DNA from: CAZXWK01 sp964644675
GTDB taxonomy: Bacteria; Actinomycetota; Coriobacteriia; Anaerosomatales; JAAXUF01
Assembly (NCBI GenBank): GCA_964644675.1
Contig: CAZXWK010000078.1
Location: 1-5,326, forward strand
Direction of reading: 5' to 3'
DNA: 5,326 nt
Shown: in pieces, positions 1-5,326 of the stretch
How the letters are laid out: each line of letters starts with the position of its first letter
How positions within the stretch are numbered: the first letter of the stretch is position 1
Translations under genes and position numbers: made by a program
Notes under the pieces: generated by a model
Seen by the model: only the letters and a program-made list of their open reading frames with translations
Databases searched by the model: none
Told to the model about the DNA's origin: nothing

Positions 1-359
1 ATCGGCGCGAACTTGGGGTAGGCGCAGATCGTGCCGAGCGCGACGAACTTCTTCACGCCGGCAAGGCGCGACTCCTCGATGAGCTGGATGCCCATCATCG
101 CGTTGTCGTAGAAGTAGCGGCCCGGGTTGGCCATGTTCGCGCCGATGCCGCCCACGACCGCGGCGAGGTGTATGACGACGTCGGGGCGTGCGTCGGCGAG
201 CATCCGTAGGATGTCTTCGCGCCTGGTGAGGTCGTAGGCCGGGTACTCGGGGACGAAGATGTCACGTGCTCCGGCGCGCTCGAGTTCTTCGATCAGGTGA
301 CTCCCAAGGAAGCCGGCGCCACCAGTGACGCACACGCGCTCGTCGGTCCAGAACGACAT
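1..359 (-). CDS. fcl: GDP-L-fucose synthase-like NAD(P)-dependent epimerase/reductase, N-terminal part
   Basis: Partial gene: 119 codons are present and the rest lies beyond the left edge. The product reads as an extended short-chain dehydrogenase/reductase of the GDP-L-fucose synthase (Fcl/WcaG) family. That family epimerises and reduces GDP-4-keto-6-deoxymannose to GDP-L-fucose with NADPH in the cytoplasm. Seen directly: a Rossmann dinucleotide-binding loop TGGAGFLGS (residues 12-20), the family block HLAAVVGGIGANMANP (64-79), then FYDNAMMG (83-90) and GTICAYPKF (109-117). In the last block Cys112 aligns with the active-site cysteine of the E. coli enzyme, and Thr110 stands where that enzyme has a catalytic serine. 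The Tyr-x-x-x-Lys pair falls outside the window. The ATG start has AGGAGG (371-376) 11 bases upstream, and the Rossmann motif begins at the usual distance. A related GDP-6-deoxyhexose or other sugar epimerase is possible, but the upstream manC fits a GDP-sugar route. Confidence 0.9.
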   Translation of the reverse strand, partial: MSFWTDERVCVTGGAGFLGSHLIEELERAGARDIFVPEYPAYDLTRREDILRMLADARPDVVIHLAAVVGGIGANMANPGRYFYDNAMMGIQLIEESRLAGVKKFVALGTICAYPKFAP

Positions 360-370
360 GGCTGACTCTT

Positions 371-377
371 CCTCCTC
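371..377 (-). promoter_or_regulatory. Ribosome binding site of the fcl-like gene
   Basis: On the minus strand this reads GAGGAGG, a strong Shine-Dalgarno match. It lies 11 bases before the ATG at 359, a little longer than the ideal spacing. It supports translation starting independently of the upstream membrane-protein gene. Confidence 0.7.
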
Positions 378-418
378 GCTAGCGGAGCATGCCGAGGCGC
401 GACACGCGGTCGCTGGCC

Positions 419-432
419 GATTGTAGTCGATG
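419..432 (-). promoter_or_regulatory. Candidate promoter -10 element before the fcl-like gene
   Basis: The minus strand reads CATCGACTACAATC. It contains TACAAT (425 to 420), five of six matches to the bacterial -10 consensus, 60 bases ahead of the ATG at 359. A -35-like TCGACG lies 19 bases upstream inside the palindrome at 438-453, but the match is weak and the spacing long. The same 14-mer with two changes lies ahead of manC (3922-3935), which strengthens the case that it is functional. This is inference from sequence only. Confidence 0.45.
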
Positions 433-437
433 AACGG

Positions 438-453
438 GGGTCGACGTCGACCC
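438..453. repeat. Perfect 16-base palindrome GGGTCGACGTCGACCC
   Basis: The 16 bases are identical on both strands. The palindrome lies in the 107-base gap between the membrane-protein stop and the fcl-like start, just upstream of the TACAAT element and over its possible -35 region. As RNA it could fold into a 6-bp stem with an ACGT loop. No T-run follows on the minus strand, so it does not look like an intrinsic terminator. A dimeric-regulator operator is the alternative. Such palindromes can arise by chance in GC-rich DNA. Confidence 0.5.
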
Positions 454-466
454 GGGCTACCGGCGC

Positions 467-2389
467 CTACGGCGTCTCGGGCAGCCGAGCGAGGAACGAA
501 TAGCCCCCCGAGGTCCGGTAGACATACCAGTGCCGGTCGAGTTCACGCCCGATCACTCCGAAGACGTCCAGCGTCGGAAACGCGGGCTGCGCGAAGAGCG
601 GGAACCCCGTGACGCCCGCGTAGTGCGCCGCCGTCCGCTCGAGCGGCGCGACCCGCATCCCATCGTCGCCCATGCCGCTCGCCATCCGAGCGCGCGACAC
701 GTACTCGCGGTACTCGGCGGTCGGGATCACGATCAGCTTCGCTCGGGAGATGTCCTCAAGCTCGCGATCCAGCTCGGCGCGGGACAGCAGATACGCGGGA
801 GGCGAGTAGGCCTTGGCAAGCGCGTCGGAGCCGGCGAGCCGCGACCCCAGTTCTCCGTGGAGCAGGTACAGCGCGAGCACCGAGCGCTGCCGCGCGAGCC
901 AGCCCATGTCCTTGCTTGCAGGCTCCTCCACGGAGTACAGCCGCCAGGTCGCGAGTGCCGAGGCCTGCGATCGCCCGAACACGCGGGCTACAGCGACGCT
1001 GCGAGTCGGCGTGAGCGATCCCGAACGGATCGCACCTGCGACCACGCCGGTCCCCAGCCCCGTCCAGGCGAAGATGATGCCCGCGCTGACGAAGACGGCG
1101 CCGATGGCCAGAGGATAGGCCGCGGCGTAGCGACGAGCGGTCGTCCAGAGGAACGCGCTGGCCAGCAGAATCGCCGCGGCGCCGTTCCAGAAGAGGTGGA
1201 TGAAGTCGGCGCGGCCGAGGGCAGCGGCGAGCAGCACGACACAGGCTGCGAACCACCCCAGCTGCGGACCCGCCGGATCGAGGTCGCGAGGGTCGGTGGT
1301 CGCACCCACCCCCCATCCGACGACGAGCATCGTCGCCACGTAGATGACGGTCACCGCGCTCAGGAGGACCGGGAAGTGCGCTCCGCCCGCCGCGAAGCTC
1401 TCGAACATCCCGAGCCCGCTGCTCCCGAATGCCGGCATGGCGACGAGTATCCCCGCCAGGGCACTGGCGACGCCGAGGAGCCGAACCCGCTTGCCCGCCA
1501 GAGCGCTCGCCGCGAACGCCACCCCGAGCGCGACCAGCGCCACGATGCCCATCTCGGGTGAGAGCAGGGTGCAGACGGCCACTGCGACGAGCGGGGCCAG
1601 AAGCAGGCCGGGCAGACCGCGCTGCTCGGAGACGCGCAGCGCGGCGACCGTGAGGACGAACGGGGCGAGGAACCGCACGCCGGTGTAGTTCAAGCCCAGC
1701 GACAAGAACGTCATCGCGAACGCGCACACGACGACGAGCATCAGCGTGCGCCCCGACTTGGGCATGCGCAGGCGGTTGAGCAGGTAGGTCGTGAACAGCA
1801 GTCCAATCACCTGGAACGCAGCGACACTGAGGTAGTACGCGCCGTAGAGCCCCATCCCCACGTGGCGGGTGACGAGATACAGCCAGTAGGTCGGATACAC
1901 GAGCAGCGGCCCATAGCCGAACTGTACGTCGGTGAAGAGGCGCTGACCGTTGATGATGTACTGCAGTCGGTCGATGAAGTACGCGGCGTCCCCAAAGACG
2001 TAGGACCGGTAGGTCGAAGACACGACGACGACCATGCCGACGACCGCGACGGACGCCGCGAGGAGCGCGATCGGGCCGATTCGCTCGTCGCGTTCGCACG
2101 GGACGAGCGTGACGACCGGCTCGGCGTGGCCCTGGGGCGTCCGCCTGGCGGCCCCGGAGACGAGCGCGACGATCGCGAGCGCCAGGCACCCGATCACGAG
2201 CGAGATCTCGGCGGCGCGGTTGCTGAAGCCGAGTGCTTGCGCGTCGGAGACGACCTGCCGGGCTGCGGGCGGGAAGAACCACGGCAGGACGAACACGCCA
2301 AGGAGCGTCAGGACGGTCGTGGCCACCACCACCGGCACGACCCACGCAGGTCGGACCGGGACGGACACGGGCGCATCAGACGCTGTCAC
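467..2389 (-). CDS. Polytopic membrane protein, putative GT-C-like glycosyltransferase
   Basis: A 640-residue integral membrane protein. Hydrophobic stretches suggest roughly 12-14 transmembrane segments: about 15-38, 60-82, 104-126, 160-175, 181-205, 214-232, 237-252, 259-276, 279-298, 302-320, 338-360, 376-392, 400-416 and 424-445. After about residue 456 comes a mostly soluble C-terminal domain of some 185 residues. Between the third and fourth segments a loop reads VFGDAAYFIDRLQYI (131-145), then FTDVQFGYGPLLVYP (152-166). This acidic loop followed by a YGPL motif is the look of GT-C enzymes and relatives that use polyprenyl-phosphate sugars. A later GRADFIHLF (392-400) also resembles blocks in such proteins. 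I do not recognise a named family, so the transferase role is inferred. The GTG start at 2389 overlaps the manC end by 14 bases in another frame. GAGGA (2401-2405) lies 11 bases upstream, whereas the next in-frame GTG (2368) has no such site. Translational coupling with manC is likely. A flippase or polymerase-type role is possible. Confidence 0.88.
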   Translation of the reverse strand: MTASDAPVSVPVRPAWVVPVVVATTVLTLLGVFVLPWFFPPAARQVVSDAQALGFSNRAAEISLVIGCLALAIVALVSGAARRTPQGHAEPVVTLVPCERDERIGPIALLAASVAVVGMVVVVSSTYRSYVFGDAAYFIDRLQYIINGQRLFTDVQFGYGPLLVYPTYWLYLVTRHVGMGLYGAYYLSVAAFQVIGLLFTTYLLNRLRMPKSGRTLMLVVVCAFAMTFLSLGLNYTGVRFLAPFVLTVAALRVSEQRGLPGLLLAPLVAVAVCTLLSPEMGIVALVALGVAFAASALAGKRVRLLGVASALAGILVAMPAFGSSGLGMFESFAAGGAHFPVLLSAVTVIYVATMLVVGWGVGATTDPRDLDPAGPQLGWFAACVVLLAAALGRADFIHLFWNGAAAILLASAFLWTTARRYAAAYPLAIGAVFVSAGIIFAWTGLGTGVVAGAIRSGSLTPTRSVAVARVFGRSQASALATWRLYSVEEPASKDMGWLARQRSVLALYLLHGELGSRLAGSDALAKAYSPPAYLLSRAELDRELEDISRAKLIVIPTAEYREYVSRARMASGMGDDGMRVAPLERTAAHYAGVTGFPLFAQPAFPTLDVFGVIGRELDRHWYVYRTSGGYSFLARLPETP

Positions 2390-3842
2390 GGGCCCAGTCG
2401 TCCTCGAGACGGACGATGTCGTCCTCGCCCAGATAGTCGCCCACCTGCACCTCGATGACCTTGAGCATCTCGGTACCGCGGTTCTCGATGCGGTGCACGG
2501 CCCCGAGCGGGATGTAGGCGCTCTTGTTGACGGGCACCTCGAAGACGTCGGAGTCGCAGGTGACGACGGCGACGCCCTCGACCACGATCCAGTGCTCGCT
2601 CCGATGCGCGTGGCGCTGGAGACTGGGCTTGGAGCCCGGCTTGATCTCGAGCAGCTTGATCTGGTAGCCGGGACCCTTGAGCAGGCTCATCCAGCTGCCC
2701 CACGGGCGCAAGCTCACCTTGGGCTGAGTTACTTCGGGCGCGCCGATCGCCTTGAGCGCGTCCACCACGAGCCGCACGTCCTGCGCGCGCTCCTTGGGAA
2801 GCACGAGCGTCGCGTCGGTCGTGTCCACGACGATGAGGTCCTTGACCCCGAGCGTGGCGACGAGCCGGTCGCCCGAGTAGATGATCGAGTCCGCGCTGTC
2901 GATGTCCACGCCACGGCCGTCGCGAACGTTGCCATCCGCATCGGCCCCGCAGATGCCCTCGAGCGCGAGCAGCGAGCCGACGTCGCTCCACTTGAGTGGC
3001 GCCGGAATCACCGCGACGCGCTGCGAGCGCTCCATGACCGCGACGTCGATGGAGACCGAGGGCAGCGAACCGAAACGCTCGCGCGCCTCCTCGCCGTTGC
3101 GCTGGTCGGCGGGCTGGGCCGCGATCCAGCGGCACACCTCGGCGATCCTCGCCTCTTCCCCGCCGGCGCGGTCGAGCTCCTCGAGCACTTGAGCGGCGCG
3201 CATCACGAAGATGCCGGCGTTCCAGTAGTACTCACCGCTCGCGAGGAAGGCCTCGGCGCGCTCGAGGTCGGGCTTCTCGACGAAGCGCTCGACCAGGTGC
3301 GGCGTCGCCGAGCCGACCGCGTACTCCGGCAGTGCCTCGGCGGCGCGGATGTAGCCGTAGCCGGTCTCGGGTCGCGTCGGCTCTATGCCGATCGTGACCA
3401 GGTAGCCGGCCTCCGCGACCTTGGCTGCGGCGTTGATGCAGTCGGCCCAGACCTCGCCGTCCTCGAGCAGGTGGTCGCTGGGCAGGACCACCATGATCGC
3501 CTCGGGGTCCTCGGCGGCGAAGGTCGCGGCCGCGAGCGCGATCGCGGGCGCGGTGTTCTTGGGCTGCGGCTCCTGGATGTAGCGCACCTTGTGCAGCTCG
3601 GTGTCGTCCTGGGCGGTGAGGTGGTTGCGCAGCTCGTCGAAGAGCCGCTCGTTGGTCGCGATGACGACGCTCGAGCCGCCCTCGGCGAACGGGAGGATGC
3701 GGTGGACCGCCTGCGCGATGAGCGACTCGGTACCGAACATCGAGAGCAGCTGCTTGGGGTTGAGCTCGCGCGACAGGGGCCAGAAGCGCTGCCCGCTCCC
3801 GCCGGCGAGGATCGTCGCGTACAGGTTGGTCTGGGTCGTCAC
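2376..3842 (-). CDS. manC: Bifunctional mannose-1-phosphate guanylyltransferase / mannose-6-phosphate isomerase
   Basis: A 488-residue cytoplasmic enzyme of the ManC/AlgA/CpsB type. The N-terminal nucleotidyltransferase domain makes GDP-mannose from mannose-1-P and GTP. The C-terminal cupin domain (type II phosphomannose isomerase) interconverts fructose-6-P and mannose-6-P. Nucleotidyltransferase motifs seen: GGSGQRFWPLSR (14-25) with PKQLL (29-33), the signature loop; PSDH (121-124); GYGYIR (161-166); FVEKP (187-191); YYWNAGIF (205-212); KWSDVGS (284-290). Cupin motifs: RPWG (379-382) with the catalytic arginine; QRHAHRSEHW (409-418) and IPLGAVHR (444-451), supplying the metal ligands; YLGEDDIVR (470-478). 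No key residue is missing. Length is close to the usual 470-490. The chosen start is GTG at 3842, with AGAGGGAG seven bases upstream and the signature loop 11 residues in. A GTG at 3884 would add 14 residues and also has a purine-rich site. Its stop lies inside the next gene. It supplies GDP-mannose to the locus; the phosphomannomutase is not in the window. Confidence 0.96.
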   Translation of the reverse strand: MTTQTNLYATILAGGSGQRFWPLSRELNPKQLLSMFGTESLIAQAVHRILPFAEGGSSVVIATNERLFDELRNHLTAQDDTELHKVRYIQEPQPKNTAPAIALAAATFAAEDPEAIMVVLPSDHLLEDGEVWADCINAAAKVAEAGYLVTIGIEPTRPETGYGYIRAAEALPEYAVGSATPHLVERFVEKPDLERAEAFLASGEYYWNAGIFVMRAAQVLEELDRAGGEEARIAEVCRWIAAQPADQRNGEEARERFGSLPSVSIDVAVMERSQRVAVIPAPLKWSDVGSLLALEGICGADADGNVRDGRGVDIDSADSIIYSGDRLVATLGVKDLIVVDTTDATLVLPKERAQDVRLVVDALKAIGAPEVTQPKVSLRPWGSWMSLLKGPGYQIKLLEIKPGSKPSLQRHAHRSEHWIVVEGVAVVTCDSDVFEVPVNKSAYIPLGAVHRIENRGTEMLKVIEVQVGDYLGEDDIVRLEDDWARDSV

Positions 3843-3849
3843 GTATGCG

Positions 3850-3857
3850 CTCCCTCT
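3850..3857 (-). promoter_or_regulatory. Ribosome binding site deciding the manC start
   Basis: The minus strand reads AGAGGGAG, seven bases before the GTG at 3842. This favours that codon over the upstream in-frame GTG at 3884, whose own GGGAG (3894-3898) lies nine bases ahead of it. Because both sites are plausible, the family's short N-terminus before the signature loop is the tie-breaker. Confidence 0.6.
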
Positions 3858-3921
3858 GTGCTGGCTGGTCACGTGCACCGGCACCTCGACTCACTCCCGG
3901 GTGCGCACGATGCCACTCGTG

Positions 3922-3935
3922 GATTGTAGCCGACG
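3922..3935 (-). promoter_or_regulatory. Candidate manC promoter -10 element
   Basis: The minus strand reads CGTCGGCTACAATC, 12 of 14 identical to the element at 419-432. TACAAT (3928 to 3923) matches five of six -10 consensus bases. It lies 80 bases ahead of the preferred manC start and 38 ahead of the alternative one. A short interrupted palindrome, CCACTCGTGG (3913-3922), falls about where transcription would begin. Confidence 0.45.
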
Positions 3936-3967
3936 GCAGGATGCGCGGCACACGAGCGTTCCACCTG

Positions 3968-3973
3968 TATCAT
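3968..3973 (+). promoter_or_regulatory. Candidate -10 element for the methyltransferase-glycosyltransferase pair
   Basis: TATCAT matches five of six bases of the -10 consensus. It lies 32 bases before the ATG at 4006, leaving room for a short leader with the Shine-Dalgarno site. No good -35 is visible (GCGGCA at 17 bases spacing matches three of six), so this is a weak call. Confidence 0.35.
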
Positions 3974-3986
3974 GCCTGTGTGCGAG

Positions 3987-3993
3987 AGGGAGG
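3987..3993 (+). promoter_or_regulatory. Ribosome binding site of the methyltransferase gene
   Basis: AGGGAGG sits 12 bases before the ATG at 4006. The spacing is long, but no other in-frame ATG or GTG lies close to it. It is the reason for rejecting the much longer reading frame that opens at 3589 inside manC on the opposite strand. Confidence 0.6.
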
Positions 3994-4005
3994 GCATCGG
4001 ACACC

Positions 4006-4671
4006 ATGTCTACGGGAGTCAAGAACGACCAAAGAGCAACGGACGCGTACGAAGCCGTCCGCCTGCAACCGCATTCGGGACGTGGCGACGTCTGGCGAGC
4101 GATAGCCGAGCACGCGAGCCGGTGGTTCCCGTCGCCGTGCGAGACCGTGATCGACCTGGGCTGCGGCTACGGCGACTTCATCGCCCACGTCGCGGCCGCA
4201 CGCCGCACCGGCGTCGACACGCGCGACTGCGCGGCCCACCTGCCGGAAGGCATCGAGTTCGTGCAGGCGACCGCGGCCGCCGCGCTCGAATCCCTACCGG
4301 ACGCTTCCGTCGATCTCGTCTTCGCCTCCAACCTTCTCGAGCACTTGGACTGGGATGACATCGGGCCGCTGCTCGGCCAGGTCGAACGGGTACTGCGCCG
4401 CGGCGGACGCCTGATGCTGCTTCAGCCCAACTTCGCGCACAGTCCGCGCGCCTACTTCGACGACTACACCCACAGAACGATCTTCACGCACGAGTCGCTC
4501 GCAGGCTGGGTCCGCGCCAGCGGACTCGAGCCGGTCGTGGTCCGCCCGCGCTACCTGCCACTGACGATGAAGTCGCGCCTTCCCCGCTCGTACCGTCTCA
4601 CCAAGCTCTACCTCGCCCTGGGCAGCCCGCTCATCGGGGGGCAGATGCTCGTCGTAGCCGAGAGGCCATGA
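4006..4671 (+). CDS. Class I SAM-dependent methyltransferase
   Basis: A 221-residue soluble protein with the class I (Rossmann) methyltransferase fold. Seen: motif I VIDLGCGYGDF (48-58), which binds S-adenosylmethionine; an acidic residue after the second strand, GVD (69-71); the post-motif block SVDLVFASNLLEHL (101-114), typical of Methyltransf_11-type enzymes; and LRRGGRLMLLQPNF, the strand-4/5 region. After that, DDYTHRTIFTHESL resembles small methyltransferases found in polysaccharide and glycolipid clusters. There is no signal peptide or membrane segment. The substrate cannot be read from sequence; a sugar, lipid-linked glycan or nucleotide-sugar is an inference from the neighbours. The ATG at 4006 was chosen for its upstream AGGGAGG; the frame is open further upstream, but that part is antisense to manC and does not resemble the family. 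The glycosyltransferase gene starts one base after its stop, so the two are almost certainly co-transcribed and translationally coupled. Confidence 0.92.
   Translation: MSTGVKNDQRATDAYEAVRLQPHSGRGDVWRAIAEHASRWFPSPCETVIDLGCGYGDFIAHVAAARRTGVDTRDCAAHLPEGIEFVQATAAAALESLPDASVDLVFASNLLEHLDWDDIGPLLGQVERVLRRGGRLMLLQPNFAHSPRAYFDDYTHRTIFTHESLAGWVRASGLEPVVVRPRYLPLTMKSRLPRSYRLTKLYLALGSPLIGGQMLVVAERP
4660..4665 (+). promoter_or_regulatory. Ribosome binding site of the glycosyltransferase gene
   Basis: GAGAGG lies within the last codons of the methyltransferase gene, seven bases before the GTG at 4673. It fixes that GTG as the start and fits coupled translation of the two genes. Confidence 0.6.
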
Positions 4672-4672
4672 C

Positions 4673-5326
4673 GTGTTCCTGGGACAGACCGTCGGGCTCG
4701 TACTGCCGACCTACAACGAGAAGGACTCGATCCGCGCGGTGATCGAGGCGTTCGACGCGCTCGGCGTGGTCGATGACATCGTCGTCGTGAACAACAATGC
4801 GGCGGAAGGCACGTCCGAGCAGGTCGCCGGGACCGTCGCCCGCGAGATCCACGAGCCGGTGCAAGGCTACGGAGCCGCGATCATGACGGGACTGCGCGAG
4901 ACCGCCACCGACCTCGTCGCGGTCTGCGAGCCGGACGCGACCTTCGAGCCCACGGACCTCTTCAAGCTGCTCGAGTTCAGCCGCGACTTCGACGTGGTCT
5001 ACGGCTCACGAACGATGAACGACCTCATCTGGGAGGGCGCCAACATGGGCTGGTTCCTCCGCTTCGGGAACTGGGCGGTCGCCAAGCTCATGGAGGTGCT
5101 CTACGGGACGGCTTCGCTGAGCGACGTGGGGTGCACGTACCGTCTCATGGACCGAGAAGCCAAGGAGTTCGTGCTCGAGCACTGCCGCGTGACGGGCAAC
5201 TTCTTCGGGCCCGAGATGATGATCGCGACGGTCAAGGGCAAGCTGCGCATCGTGCAGATCCCGGTCAACTACCGGGAGCGCACCGGGGTCTCCTCGGTGA
5301 CCGGCGACTTCTTCAAGGCGCTACGG
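4673..5326 (+). CDS. Family 2 glycosyltransferase, N-terminal part
   Basis: Partial gene: 218 codons run to the right edge without a stop. The product is a GT-A-fold inverting glycosyltransferase of family 2, near the dolichol-phosphate-mannose-synthase/polyprenyl-glycosyltransferase group. Those enzymes move a sugar from a nucleotide donor to a lipid carrier or glycan at the inner membrane face. Seen: LPTYNE (11-16), the first-strand nucleotide-binding motif; VVNNNAAEGTSEQV (38-51), where most relatives have an Asp-Asp-Gly-Ser-type motif; QGYGAAIMTGL (64-74); EPDATF (86-91) at the metal-binding DxD position; SLSDVGCTYRLMDR (148-161); and NYRERTGVSSVTGDFF (199-214), a conserved closing block. 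No membrane segment appears in the visible part; a C-terminal anchor could lie outside. The GTG start follows the methyltransferase stop by one base and has GAGAGG (4660-4665) seven bases upstream. The ATG at 4668 is in another frame. Donor and acceptor are unknown; GDP-mannose is plausible given manC. Confidence 0.93.
   Translation, partial: MFLGQTVGLVLPTYNEKDSIRAVIEAFDALGVVDDIVVVNNNAAEGTSEQVAGTVAREIHEPVQGYGAAIMTGLRETATDLVAVCEPDATFEPTDLFKLLEFSRDFDVVYGSRTMNDLIWEGANMGWFLRFGNWAVAKLMEVLYGTASLSDVGCTYRLMDREAKEFVLEHCRVTGNFFGPEMMIATVKGKLRIVQIPVNYRERTGVSSVTGDFFKALR

Larger units (their letters stand above)
3843..4005. promoter_or_regulatory. Divergent intergenic region between manC and the methyltransferase gene
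   Basis: This 163-base spacer separates the leftward and rightward gene groups and must hold the start signals of both unless they lie inside genes. On the minus strand, TACAAT (3928 to 3923) is a -10 candidate for manC, with only a poor -35 (GTGCCG, 3946-3951) at 17 bases. On the plus strand, TATCAT (3968-3973) is a -10 candidate for the methyltransferase gene, again with a weak -35. The two -10 candidates are about 40 bases apart, so the promoters would be back to back and could interfere or share an operator. No transcription data support these calls. Confidence 0.6.

Noticed and set aside
438..453. Intrinsic terminator for the manC-membrane protein operon
   Set aside because: The possible stem is only 6 bp with a 4-base loop, and no T-run follows on the transcribed strand.
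530..1561. A 343-codon open frame on the plus strand antisense to the membrane-protein gene
   Set aside because: It is rich in Arg, Glu, Pro and His with no domain, lacks a convincing ribosome site and mirrors the hydrophobic gene's codons.
756..2345. A 529-codon minus-strand frame overlapping the membrane-protein gene in another phase
   Set aside because: The Arg/Ala/Gly/Pro-rich translation is typical of a shifted frame in GC-rich DNA. The overlapping 640-codon frame has clear membrane segments and a good start.
2034..3929. A 631-codon open frame on the plus strand running antisense to manC and the start of the membrane-protein gene
   Set aside because: Its translation is low-complexity (many Arg, Asp, Leu, Val, His) with no recognisable motif. 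manC on the other strand has complete, ordered family motifs. Long antisense frames are a common by-product of GC-rich codon bias.
3589..4005. Upstream extension of the methyltransferase frame (139 extra codons)
   Set aside because: The extra part is antisense to manC, crosses the divergent promoter region and shows no methyltransferase features. The ATG at 4006 has a ribosome site and fits the family's size.
3845..4105. Small overlapping frames in the divergent spacer on both strands
   Set aside because: Their compositions are Arg/Cys-rich and motif-free, and they overlap the better-supported manC and methyltransferase starts.

Overview
The window is a GC-rich bacterial segment (about two-thirds G+C by eye) holding five protein-coding genes for nucleotide-sugar supply and surface-glycan assembly. 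Strong third-position G/C bias, GTG starts (three of five genes) and purine-rich Shine-Dalgarno sites point to a high-GC bacterium. An actinobacterial lineage is my best guess from the protein style, but nothing here proves it.

Layout. The left three genes are on the minus strand. Reading in the direction of transcription they are manC (3842 to 2376), a polytopic membrane protein of GT-C-like appearance (2389 to 467, overlapping manC by 14 bases) and, after a 107-base gap, a GDP-L-fucose-synthase-like reductase/epimerase cut by the left window edge (359 to 1). The right two genes are on the plus strand: a small SAM-dependent methyltransferase (4006 to 4671) and, one base after its stop, a family 2 glycosyltransferase cut by the right edge (4673 to 5326). 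The two groups diverge from a 163-base spacer (3843-4005) with candidate promoters for both directions.

How the genes fit together. The bifunctional manC product can both isomerise fructose-6-P to mannose-6-P and make GDP-mannose from mannose-1-P. The fucose-synthase-like enzyme would act two steps later, turning GDP-4-keto-6-deoxymannose into a GDP-6-deoxyhexose such as GDP-L-fucose. The linking genes, a phosphomannomutase and a GDP-mannose 4,6-dehydratase, are not in the window. The membrane protein, the GT2 enzyme and the methyltransferase would plausibly transfer or modify sugars on a lipid-linked or exported glycan. This is a typical exopolysaccharide/O-antigen-type locus. I see no mobile element, CRISPR array, RNA gene or clear intrinsic terminator.

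The most interesting non-coding signal is a near-identical 14-base element (12 of 14 identical, containing TACAAT) on the minus strand ahead of both manC and the fucose-synthase-like gene. At the latter it sits next to a perfect 16-base palindrome. This suggests paired promoters and possibly shared control. I found no strong evidence of an entirely new system.
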